Assembly: GCA_038114465.1 (NCBI GenBank)
Contig: JAYNQW010000002.1
Location: 310,001-374,000 of the forward strand
Direction of reading: 5' to 3'
Length of the DNA: 64,000 nucleotides
DNA from: CALINB01 sp938045325
GTDB lineage: Bacteria; Pseudomonadota; Alphaproteobacteria; Rhodospirillales; CALINB01
Part shown: positions 25,074 to 33,033 of the stretch, piece after piece
How the letters are laid out: each line of letters starts with the position of its first letter
How positions within the stretch are numbered: the first letter of the stretch is position 1
Translations under genes and position numbers: made by a program
Notes under the pieces: generated by a model
What the model was told of the DNA's origin: nothing
Seen by the model: the letters and a program-made list of their open reading frames with translations, nothing else
Database searches by the model: none

Positions 25074-25787
25074 TTATTTATCTCCAAGCACTCTCGGTGT
25101 TTGTTTGGCAAATCCATCATAAAGATTTAAAAGGCGATTAAACCATTCGCTAATCGGCCCTTCCCAGTCCGTCGGGGCAAATGTTTCCCGGGAAACGACT
25201 CGAGCCCACTGCAACCGGCCAAAAACGGCATAATCCGCATAGTTTGGCGTCGAGCCGCCTAAGAAGTCCAGCTCCGAAAGTGCTTCGGCGAGCGGCTTTA
25301 AAACCTCATTGAGTACGGCTGCCTGTTTTTGCTTGTCCTTACAGACTTGATCGAGAGGCATACCAAATCGCTTCTCCCGGCTTTCACGAAAATAATCCCG
25401 GTCTTTTTCATGAATGCAGTCGTAAATATCGGCAATAATTAACGGCATGATCGCCGGTTGCATGGCGTTGTCGACCCACGCTTTGACAAACCGTACCGAG
25501 GCCTGCACGGTAGAACTCTTCATCAGGGGCTTATCAGGGTACGTTTCATCCAAGTATTGCGCAATCTGCCAGCTATCATGAACCTCGCGGTCCCCATCCA
25601 ACAGTACCGGCACCCGACCCTGCCCTGAAAAGGAAATGGCATCCTTATCGGTAAACCGCCAAGGTATGGTTTCGAACTCAAGCCCTTTATGCTTCATGGA
25701 CATTTTAATCGCCCAACATGGCGGACTAAATCGAAGGTCGGGATTGGCGCCGGCCAAGTCGTAAATTGTGCGTTTCGTTTGAGGCAT
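25074..25787 (-). CDS. Glutathione S-transferase family protein
   Basis: The 237-residue protein has an N-terminal thioredoxin-like domain (residues about 10-90) with the cis-proline GRVPVLLDG and DSWQIAQYLDETYPD for glutathione binding, and an all-helical C-terminal domain with the N-capping LGGSTPNYADYAVFG segment. It is the first gene of a two-gene unit with the ornithine-cyclodeaminase homologue. Relatives with a long N-terminus like this act in aromatic ether (beta-etherase-like) or general detoxification. The substrate is unknown. Confidence 0.87.
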   Translation of the reverse strand: MPQTKRTIYDLAGANPDLRFSPPCWAIKMSMKHKGLEFETIPWRFTDKDAISFSGQGRVPVLLDGDREVHDSWQIAQYLDETYPDKPLMKSSTVQASVRFVKAWVDNAMQPAIMPLIIADIYDCIHEKDRDYFRESREKRFGMPLDQVCKDKQKQAAVLNEVLKPLAEALSELDFLGGSTPNYADYAVFGRLQWARVVSRETFAPTDWEGPISEWFNRLLNLYDGFAKQTPRVLGDK

Positions 25788-25920
25788 TGATTATCCTTTA
25801 TACCGTTATCGCGATACTAGAAGCCGGATTGCGTAAAATCCAGCATCACGATTTTGCCCTTTCGGATTAAGTCCTGTAAAATTTGCCTGATTACCTGGGA
25901 ACCGAAATCGGGGGATAACG

Positions 25921-26754
25921 ATGCCGAAAGATTCACCGGAGAAAAAACCTGACAAAAAGGTCAATAAGCACGGAGTCGCACGGGTCCGTAAAAAACTCTA
26001 CGAGTCCGAACTCGATCGTTTACAACTCGAACTCGTGAAATGGCAAGAATGGGTGCGAGAGGAAGGCGAACGAGTCGTTGTTGTATTTGAAGGCCGCGAT
26101 GCTGCCGGTAAGGGCGGTGTGATCCAACGGATCAGTGATCCTTTAAACCCACGCTTTTGCCGCATTGCCGCCCTCGGCAAACCGACGGAACGGGAAAAAA
26201 CCCAATGGTATTTTCAACGTTACGTCCCGCACTTACCCGCCGCCGGCGAAATCGTCTTGTTTGACCGCAGTTGGTATAACCGTGCCGGTGTCGAACGGGT
26301 CATGGGTTTCTGTACGGAAGCCGAATACGATGAGTTTTTGCGCTCCTGCCCACAATTCGAAGAGCTGCTCATGCGCTCGGGCATTAAGCTTATTAAATAC
26401 TGGTTTTCGGTCAGCGACGAAGAACAAGAACGCCGTTTCCAAGATCGAATTAAAAACCCGATGAAAAACTGGAAGCTAAGTCCGATGGATGTGGAAGCGC
26501 GCAACCGCTGGATCGAGTATTCGAAAGCGAAAGACGAAATGTTCCGCTACACCGATTCCGAACTCAGTCCTTGGTGGGTCGTTGAAGCCGACGACAAGCG
26601 CGGTGCCCGGCTTAATTGCATTTCACATTTACTAAGCCAGTTCGACTACAGCGAAGTTGAAAAAGATGAAATCACTTTGCCGCCACGGCGCGGATCAAAA
26701 GATTACGTTCGCCCGCCGAAAGACGAACAACGGTTCGTACCCCATAAGTGGTAA
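25921..26754 (+). CDS. ppk2: Polyphosphate kinase 2 (PPK2)
   Basis: The 277-residue P-loop kinase has Walker A FEGRDAAGKGG (about residues 56-66), Walker B VLFDRSWYNRAGVERVMGF and the lid region NPMKNWKLSPMDVEARNRW. One-domain proteins of this length are class I PPK2 enzymes, which phosphorylate nucleoside diphosphates with polyphosphate. GGGGGA precedes the ATG. The N-terminus is Lys-rich, as is common. It stands alone and is convergent with a small basic protein gene. Confidence 0.93.
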   Translation: MPKDSPEKKPDKKVNKHGVARVRKKLYESELDRLQLELVKWQEWVREEGERVVVVFEGRDAAGKGGVIQRISDPLNPRFCRIAALGKPTEREKTQWYFQRYVPHLPAAGEIVLFDRSWYNRAGVERVMGFCTEAEYDEFLRSCPQFEELLMRSGIKLIKYWFSVSDEEQERRFQDRIKNPMKNWKLSPMDVEARNRWIEYSKAKDEMFRYTDSELSPWWVVEADDKRGARLNCISHLLSQFDYSEVEKDEITLPPRRGSKDYVRPPKDEQRFVPHKW

Positions 26755-26758
26755 GACC

Positions 26759-26950
26759 TTAGCGGCCACGCTGACTGCTCTTGCGTTGAGGCCGCGGCGA
26801 AAATGACGGTGTGTTACCCTTACCCCCTCCCTTACCGCCTTTGATCGCCTTCGGATCAAAGGCGTTGGGATTTTGAAACGGGACTGTTCCATCCGTAGCG
26901 GCTTTTTTCGCCTGTGCCGCTTTGCGTTTGTTTTTCTTATTACCTGGCAT
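26759..26950 (-). CDS. Small basic, probably disordered protein
   Basis: The 63-residue, Lys/Arg/Gly-rich protein (MPGNKKNKRKAAQAKKAA at the start, then a KGGKGGGKG stretch) is without hydrophobic segments. ATG 26950 is about nine bases after GAGG; an ATG two codons earlier is nearly on top of it. A perfect 11-bp hairpin (26836-26864) lies inside the frame, so it could instead be structured 3' sequence of ppk2. Existence as a protein is plausible but not certain. Confidence 0.5.
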   Translation of the reverse strand: MPGNKKNKRKAAQAKKAATDGTVPFQNPNAFDPKAIKGGKGGGKGNTPSFSPRPQRKSSQRGR

Positions 26951-27019
26951 ATTCATGAACCTCGTGGTGTTTCGGGTTCTCCCCTCCTAGCCCGTCTGAG
27001 GTTTTCCATCAAGACCTAC

Positions 27020-27748
27020 TTAGGTAGGCGCACAAATCCGCCGTACAAGCGCCACGCCCAAGTAACAAAACGGTGTATCGATCAAAGCAATGAGAATCTT
27101 AAACAGATATGACGCGACGATGATCTGCCCGACGATGACCCAATCGAGCCCTAAGCCGAAGCCAAGAAAAATTGAATTGACGATGATGGTATCCACAAGC
27201 TGGGAGACGATAGTCGAAGCGTTGTTGCGTAGCCAAAGATGTTTCCCTTGGGTGAGGCGCTTCCAAAAATGAAACAATCGCACATCGAGCAACTGTGCGG
27301 CCAAATACGCCGTCATAGAACCGAAGATCAGAATACCGGGCAAGGTAAACACGGATTCGAAAGCTTTTTGCATCTCACCGACCGTACCGTAATCAGGATT
27401 GCCCGACGGCCAGGCCGGTGCTCCGGGCAGAACCAAGGCAATATGAATTAACACAAGCGAAACCAGGCTCATGACAAAACCAGTTACGACCATCAAATTC
27501 GCCCGTTTGCGGCCAAACACCTCACAAACGATATCGGTCAGTAAAAACGTGATGGGATAGGTGATGAGTCCGGTCGTGAGCGTAATGGCTTCGCCGAATA
27601 TCCCTTTGGGGAGCGTCTCAGGAAAGGCAAGGAACAGTTTTACACCGATAATGTTTGTGAGTACGAGAACAACAACAAAAGCGGCCATCAATACAGCAAA
27701 TACAGCAGCGCTTTTTTGAGAAAGCTCGGTAATTTCGTTGTTTTGCAC
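27020..27748 (-). CDS. yhhQ: Queuosine precursor transporter, YhhQ/VUT family
   Basis: The 242-residue protein has about six membrane helices. Family signatures are VLTNIIGVKLF near residue 31, TYPITFLLTDIVCEVFGRKRA (an acidic-aromatic loop) and the C-terminal QLVDTIIVNSIFLGFG with Asp/Thr. Members carry pre-queuosine bases across the inner membrane. The start is GTG 27748 with AAGGAAGG about eight bases upstream. It stands alone. No queuosine synthesis gene is visible in the window. Confidence 0.9.
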   Translation of the reverse strand: MQNNEITELSQKSAAVFAVLMAAFVVVLVLTNIIGVKLFLAFPETLPKGIFGEAITLTTGLITYPITFLLTDIVCEVFGRKRANLMVVTGFVMSLVSLVLIHIALVLPGAPAWPSGNPDYGTVGEMQKAFESVFTLPGILIFGSMTAYLAAQLLDVRLFHFWKRLTQGKHLWLRNNASTIVSQLVDTIIVNSIFLGFGLGLDWVIVGQIIVASYLFKILIALIDTPFCYLGVALVRRICAPT

Positions 27749-27815
27749 GACTCTAACCTTCCTTTAATCTTATCCGATTAATGATGCCCTATCCGAGTAA
27801 ACGGTGCCAATAGCT

Positions 27816-28586
27816 ATGGACAAACTTGTCAAACAATTACTGAGCGGTGCTTCCTTAAGTGTAATTCTTACACCGGACCCGGATGTGCAAACCGATTTTC
27901 CGGCGATGGTCGAAACGTTTGATCTTCGCCATATTGTGCTGAGCGGTGAGAAATTTATCGGCAAAACCGGTCACACGCACGCGGTGCATCATGAGTTTAA
28001 ACCATACGATCTGAATTTCAGCACGTCCTATGCCTACACGAACTACGCCAACATCGTGATTAACAGCAGCTACTCGGATAACACCTGCCGCTACTATCAC
28101 ACTAGCCGTTATCTTGATGTTCAGTTTGTCGCTTTGGACGACTATGAGTCTGTTTGGGATTCAAAAGCCGATCAGGATATAAAAGCGGCTGAAACTGCCA
28201 TCCAAGCGGGCCGGAAAATCAAAATTGGGTTGTTGGACAGCAATGATATTTGGAATTTTCATCCGGTTCACATGCCGTCATTTTATAGCGGCAAAAACTT
28301 TCTCGAGCTTTTCACAGAACAAGACGCAATGCCGTTGTTTTTTCGTGAACCGGAAAGCATATTAAATCTTGAAAAAACATTAGTCGAAAAATTTCAAGAA
28401 CTCGAAAAAAAATCACAAGGGCAAATCGACCGGGTTTCGCTTCTCACGCCGCAAATCGATGGACCGGCGTTTTATTCGATGTATTATACGATCCGATCCG
28501 ACGGCACATATCTTCGAGGCCGCATCGTAAATGCCCAAGAAGAACCCGAAACGTATCAAGCGCTTCGGATTTATGCTTCAAAGTAA
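27816..28586 (+). CDS. Conserved-looking hypothetical cytoplasmic protein
   Basis: The 256-residue soluble protein shows no signal or membrane segment and I do not recognise a family. Features seen: an N-terminal DPDVQTDFPAMVETFDLRH segment; a His/Tyr-rich middle (KTGHTHAVHHEFKPYDLNF, then CRYYHTSRYLDVQFVALDD); and a charged helical part (LEKTLVEKFQELEKKSQGQ, about residue 190) before a beta-rich end. The His cluster could bind a metal. ATG 27816 is chosen over an upstream GTG (27804); neither has a strong ribosome site. It is divergent from the transporter and convergent with bolA. Confidence 0.7.
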   Translation: MDKLVKQLLSGASLSVILTPDPDVQTDFPAMVETFDLRHIVLSGEKFIGKTGHTHAVHHEFKPYDLNFSTSYAYTNYANIVINSSYSDNTCRYYHTSRYLDVQFVALDDYESVWDSKADQDIKAAETAIQAGRKIKIGLLDSNDIWNFHPVHMPSFYSGKNFLELFTEQDAMPLFFREPESILNLEKTLVEKFQELEKKSQGQIDRVSLLTPQIDGPAFYSMYYTIRSDGTYLRGRIVNAQEEPETYQALRIYASK

Positions 28587-28599
28587 ATTGGTTGATAAA

Positions 28600-28920
28600 T
28601 TAGGCGTCGGCCTTTGAGCCGCCCAGGCAATCCGGTGAGTCCGGAACGACCCCTCCCCGGTCTTCCCATTCCGATGGGGTCAGGGTTTGCATCGTTAAGG
28701 CATGGACCGGACCGTTAAGTTCGTCGGCCAGGATACCGTTAACCTTTTGCTGCCGAGCGATCAGGAGTTGCCCTTCAAACCCGTCGGTCACAATCACGAC
28801 CTTAAAATGCGATTCCGAACCCGGCGGCACGGAATGCATATGACTTTCGTTAATCACCTCAAGATGTGATGGCGCCAAGGCCTCGGTAATCTTTGCTTCA
28901 ATCGTCGTTTGAACGCTCAT
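28600..28920 (-). CDS. bolA: BolA/IbaG-family protein
   Basis: The 106-residue BolA fold has HLEVINESHMHSVPPGSESH and FKVVIVTDGFEGQLLIARQQ, followed by the helix QQKVNGILADEL and VHALTMQTLTPSEW. The His in this region is the one that helps coordinate Fe-S clusters with monothiol glutaredoxins. AGGACC precedes the ATG. The C-terminal tail (SPDCLGGSKADA) is longer than in short IbaG proteins. It is a single gene, convergent with the hypothetical gene. Confidence 0.93.
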   Translation of the reverse strand: MSVQTTIEAKITEALAPSHLEVINESHMHSVPPGSESHFKVVIVTDGFEGQLLIARQQKVNGILADELNGPVHALTMQTLTPSEWEDRGGVVPDSPDCLGGSKADA

Positions 28921-28965
28921 CGTAAGGTCCTATGAATTTGGAATTCCCAATGATATGACGTTTTT

Positions 28966-30722
28966 ATGCTGAGTTTTCAAGTAAGACACGTGACTGTCAC
29001 CGTGGTCCTTCTGGTTACGGCATTGGTTTGGCATTCCGCCGGTTTTGCCTATCAACCGGAGGGCCCTTCTGGGTATACCGAAAAATCGGCAGTTAAAGCC
29101 AAAAAATTTATGATTGCGGCGGCCAATCCCCTTGCAGTCCGGGCCGGTTATGAAATTTTAAAAGCTGACGGTTCAGCTATGGACGCCGCGATTGCCGCAG
29201 AACTCGTCCTCGGGTTAGTCGAGCCGCAAAGTTCAGGACTTGGCGGCGGTGGATATTTGCTGCATTGGGATCAATCCACTCAAAATGTTTCAACCTATGA
29301 TGGCCGCTCGGCGGCGCCCGCAAAAGTTACGGCTGAGTATTTTCTCGATTCTTTTGGCGAGCCGATCGGTCGGCGTCATACAGCCGGTGGACGTTGGGCC
29401 GCGGTACCGGGGCTTGTCAGCCTCCTTGAAGCCGCACACAAAAAACACGGCAAGCTCGCTTGGAAGCAACTGTTTGAACCCGCCATTCGGCTCGCAACAG
29501 ACGGTTTTAAAATTTCACCGCGGCTTTTTAAGGCGATAAAACGCAACAAACGAATTCGAGTAAATAAAACAGCATTCGCTTATTTTTTTAATGCCGATGG
29601 TGAACCACTGCCTGAAGGCTACCGGCTGATCAATAAAGATTATGCAAAAACATTGAAACGAATTGCAGATAACGGTGCACGTGCCTTTTATGATGGAGCC
29701 ATCGCCGCGCAATTGGTGAAATCTGTTCAATCCTCTAAATTCGATCCAGGGGAAATAACGTTACAGGATCTAAAATCATATCGGACGCACCAACGCGCAC
29801 CGGTTTGCACACTTTACCGGCGCCACAAAATTTGCGGCATGGGCCCCTCATCTACGGGTGGTTTAACCGTCGCCATGATCCTAGGTCTGCTGGAAAGATT
29901 TGAGTTAGCGGAATATAAGGCCGCATCCGTAGAAGCTTACCATCTTTTCATCGAAGCATCCCGTTTGGCCTTTAAAGATCGCAATCAATACGTTGCCGAT
30001 CCGAATTACGTGAATGTCCCCATTCAAGGCCTCATCGATCGTGATTACCTTGCCAAACGAAGCCGTTTAATTAATCCAGAGGAACGATTGAACGCCGTTG
30101 AACCCGGCGAGCCGCCGCAAAGGCCCACAAAGAAATCGGCGATTGATGATTCCGTCGAACTCCCGTCAACGACACATCTCTCCGTCATCGATGCCGATGG
30201 TAATGCTGTTTCTTTAACGGCGACCCTGGGCCGCAGCTTCGGTTCGGGCGTTATGATCAAGGGCGCGGGTTTTTTTTAATTAACAGTCAAATGACAAACT
30301 TTTCTCAACGCCCCACCCGTGATGGTCTTCCCGTCGTCAATCATGCCGATGGCGGAAAGCGACCACGATCCTCACAGTCACCAACACTTGTTTTTAATCC
30401 CGATGGCACACTCCGGCTTGTGGTCGGCTCACCCGGCGGCGGGCGGATCATCAACTACGTCGCAAAAACATTGATTGCCGTCCTTGATTGGAAGCTTGAC
30501 GTTCAATCGGCCATTTCCCTACCCCATGTTATCGACCGACGGGGACGGGTTGAGCTTGAACGCAATACGGATGCCGTTCAATTTCAAAAAAAATTTGAAG
30601 AAAAAGGCCACAAGATCCGTATTCGGCACCTCACCAGCGGCCTTCATGGTATAGAAATAACACCCGAGGGGTTGATTGGTGGCGCCGACCCGCGCCGTGA
30701 AGGCATCGTCATGGGAGAATAA
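28966..30722 (+). pseudogene. ggt: Gamma-glutamyltranspeptidase interrupted by a frameshift at a T8 tract (or recoded)
   Basis: The first frame (28966-30279) gives 437 residues: signal peptide, SSGLGGGGYLLHWD of the large subunit and the autocleavage nucleophile T402 in PSTTHLSV. It then stops at TAA right after TTTTTTTT (30270-30277). The -1 frame continues without a gap: GAGFFLINSQMTNFS, matching the usual lid/oxyanion region of the family, then GSPGGGRIINYV and a normal C-terminus ending at 30722. A ninth T restores a full-length periplasmic enzyme of about 585 residues. This may be a mutation, a sequencing error in the homopolymer, or slippage on the T tract. No clear ribosome site precedes ATG 28966. 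Confidence 0.88.
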
Positions 30723-30729
30723 AAATACG

Positions 30730-32094
30730 ATGGATAAAACAGAAAAGAAATTTATCGATTTTGCGGTATCTCTGAAATTCAGCGATTTGTCTCCTGCTGC
30801 CATCCATGCGGCGAAGGCAAGGTTTGTCGATTCATTTGGAACCGCCCTCGCCGCTCAGCAAGCTCCAACCGTCAAGGCAGCGCGAAAACTCACAGCCCCG
30901 GTGCGAACGGGACCGCGGGCGCGGATTTTTGGCACGCTTGAAACCGTGACGCCCGAAATGGCGGCTTTGGTCAACGGCGCCATGGTTCGCTATCTCGACA
31001 TGAACGACGCGTACACGCGCGCGAGCACGTCTCATCCTTCGGACAACATTCCTGCTCTGCTCGCCGTTGCCGAAGCTATCAGCGCAAGCGGACGCGATCT
31101 GATTTTGGCGACAGTCATCTGTTATGAAATTCATTGCCGCGTTTGCCAGGACGTGCCGTTCTTTTTCCGTGGCTGGGATCAAGCGCTTGGCGCTGCCCCC
31201 GCATTAGCGACGGCCTTGGCCCGATTATTGCGGCTCAAGCCCGAAAGAATGCGCGATGCGCTCGCCATTGCCGCAACGGAGAGCCCGACGACCCGCCAAA
31301 CTCGAAGCGGCGAGCTTTCGATGTGGAAAGGCTTGGCCGGCCCCAGTTCCGCCCGACTGGGCGTTTTTGCCGCTTATGCCGCAAAAGCCGGCGCGACCGG
31401 TCCTCAGGACAGCTATGACGGCGGGCATGGGCTTTGGAAGCAAACGATGGGCGAAATTCAGAACATTCCTATTCCCACGTCTTTCAAACGCCATACGTTT
31501 GCGATTCAACAAACGAACATCAAAGTCTTCCCAATTCGTGACGGCATCCAGGTGCCGACCATTACGGCCATGAAATTGCGCAAGCTTTGCAACCCGAAGG
31601 ACATTAAACACCTGCGGATCGACTCGTACCGCCACGCGTTCGAGCGTTGGGCGCCCGAGCCCGCATTTTGGAAACCGACCACCCGGGAAACCGCTGACCA
31701 TTCCTTGCCGTTTTGTTTGGCCGCGGCATTGCTTGACGGCGATATCACGCCGCAAACGTTTCTGCGCAAACGTTTCATGGACAAAGATATTCGGGCGTAC
31801 ATGAAAAAAATGTCGCTTCATTACGACAAGTCTTTCGACAAAGTCGCACCGGATACGCGCAATTGTCGCCTCACGGCAACCCTAAAAGACGGTAGCACCG
31901 TTTCGGCTGAGCACACACAAACATCGGAAGACATGGTGCGCGGTCTAAGCGATACGGAAATCGAAGCCAAATTCCACAAGCTAACCGGCCGGTTCTACCC
32001 AAAGAAATCCAGGGAAAAATTGATTTCACAGTTGTGGGACTTGGAAAAAGTAAAAAATGTCAGCGCAATCCTGCCTTTGACGAAACGCGGCTAA
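30730..32094 (+). CDS. MmgE/PrpD-family protein
   Basis: The 454-residue all-helical plus small C-terminal domain protein of the 2-methylcitrate dehydratase/cis-aconitate decarboxylase/iminodisuccinate epimerase superfamily. Seen: FVDSFGTALAAQQ, VRYLDMNDAYTRASTSHPSD (the active-site Asp/His region) and a long C-terminal half with VFPIRDGIQVPTITAMKL. ATG 30730 is chosen because it starts the conserved MDKTEKKFIDFAVSL helix and lies eight bp past the preceding stop. No methylcitrate synthase or prp genes are near, so the substrate is unknown. Confidence 0.88.
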   Translation: MDKTEKKFIDFAVSLKFSDLSPAAIHAAKARFVDSFGTALAAQQAPTVKAARKLTAPVRTGPRARIFGTLETVTPEMAALVNGAMVRYLDMNDAYTRASTSHPSDNIPALLAVAEAISASGRDLILATVICYEIHCRVCQDVPFFFRGWDQALGAAPALATALARLLRLKPERMRDALAIAATESPTTRQTRSGELSMWKGLAGPSSARLGVFAAYAAKAGATGPQDSYDGGHGLWKQTMGEIQNIPIPTSFKRHTFAIQQTNIKVFPIRDGIQVPTITAMKLRKLCNPKDIKHLRIDSYRHAFERWAPEPAFWKPTTRETADHSLPFCLAAALLDGDITPQTFLRKRFMDKDIRAYMKKMSLHYDKSFDKVAPDTRNCRLTATLKDGSTVSAEHTQTSEDMVRGLSDTEIEAKFHKLTGRFYPKKSREKLISQLWDLEKVKNVSAILPLTKRG

Positions 32095-32180
32095 AACCGC
32101 CGATTTCCCGGCATCATTTTCGTTCACCTCTGTTTAAGACTGTTTCGGTATTCTTTGAATTGAAACGATGGAGCAGCCTC

Positions 32181-32510
32181 ATGCCAGCAGATAACTCAAA
32201 ACAGCGAACACAATTTCATCTTCAAATGGAACAAGCCATTGCCATGGCAAACCGGGAAGTGATGAAGTCTGCAAAACTTCCACCGGTTAATCAGGACTCA
32301 GTCCTTCCCCTGGCGATTTCCGTTGCCCGGCTTCGGTCGGAATATTTAAAAGAGGCATTGATGATCGGTTCTTCCGGCGGCAACGACTCTCCTGTCGAAG
32401 CCGAACTCATTAAGTTGGGGAAACACCGGCAAGCCTATGAAGAAGGCGTTGCCGCCTTTGAAGTACTCATGCGTGCCATCGAACGGGGCTATATCGAACT
32501 CGATATCTGA
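32181..32510 (+). CDS. Small helical hypothetical protein
   Basis: The 109-residue soluble protein is predicted all-helical (segments about residues 8-30, 44-65 and 72-105), with no Cys and no membrane segment. ATG 32181 has GGAG seven bases upstream; a longer frame would overlap prpD. No family recognised. It is convergent with the next membrane protein gene. Confidence 0.68.
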   Translation: MPADNSKQRTQFHLQMEQAIAMANREVMKSAKLPPVNQDSVLPLAISVARLRSEYLKEALMIGSSGGNDSPVEAELIKLGKHRQAYEEGVAAFEVLMRAIERGYIELDI

Positions 32511-32516
32511 ATAACT

Positions 32517-32879
32517 TTACGAGCGCGATGGCATTTCAGATGAATTGTCGGTTTGTGGATGAGCGCTTTTCAACAAGGCTTTCCCGATTGACGACAGTGC
32601 AATTGAGCTTAACACCACCACGAGCGTGATACCGACAAGCCAACCGGCCGCTTTTAATATCGACACGCCGAATTGAGCGAACACTTGTGGGAAATCGAAT
32701 GGCCAAATCCATAGCGGCGCAATAACGACAAGACAGATCACAAGCCAGCGGGCCTCGAACACCGGCATATCGCTGAATAATTCTTCGTCCTGCTCATCAT
32801 CGTCATCCGCGTTGTATTCTGATGAAACATCTTCGTCGGGACCTTCTTCATAAAGGCCGTCTTCTTGAATATCTTGCAC
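32517..32879 (-). CDS. Two-helix membrane protein with acidic N-terminus
   Basis: The 120-residue protein has a strongly acidic, disordered N-terminal 38 residues (EYNADDDDEQDEELFSD). Two hydrophobic segments follow (about residues 45-62 and 74-100), then a short polar tail. The start is GTG 32879, eight bases after GGGAG; a GTG three codons upstream overlaps that site. No family recognised. It is separated from the cyclic-nucleotide-binding gene by repeats, so probably independent. Confidence 0.65.
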   Translation of the reverse strand: MQDIQEDGLYEEGPDEDVSSEYNADDDDEQDEELFSDMPVFEARWLVICLVVIAPLWIWPFDFPQVFAQFGVSILKAAGWLVGITLVVVLSSIALSSIGKALLKSAHPQTDNSSEMPSRS

Positions 32880-32936
32880 GATAACCACTCCCAGGGTTGC
32901 TTAAGCCATGACCTTTTTTGATATAGGTCTTAAAAG

Positions 32937-33030
32937 GCTTATCCTGGAAAAACCGTACGAATATTTTCAGTAAAAAAAAATTATCCTCATGGGTATCTAT
33001 CCGCCAGGATAACTATCCATAAGGATAAGC
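32937..33030. repeat. Nested inverted repeats of TTATCC/GGATAA
   Basis: Outer arms GCTTATCCT (32937-32945) and AGGATAAGC (33022-33030) are exact complements. Inside are TTATCCT (32981-32987) and AGGATAA (33006-33012), plus TATCC-ATAA-GGATA just before the outer right arm. An A9 run lies at 32972-32980. It fills the 154-bp gap between two minus-strand genes and may be a complex terminator or protein-binding array. Confidence 0.5.
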
Positions 33031-33033
33031 AGC

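Noticed and set aside
30291..30722. Independent gene downstream of ggt
   Set aside because: Its translation is the missing C-terminus of gamma-glutamyltranspeptidase and it has no start signals of its own.
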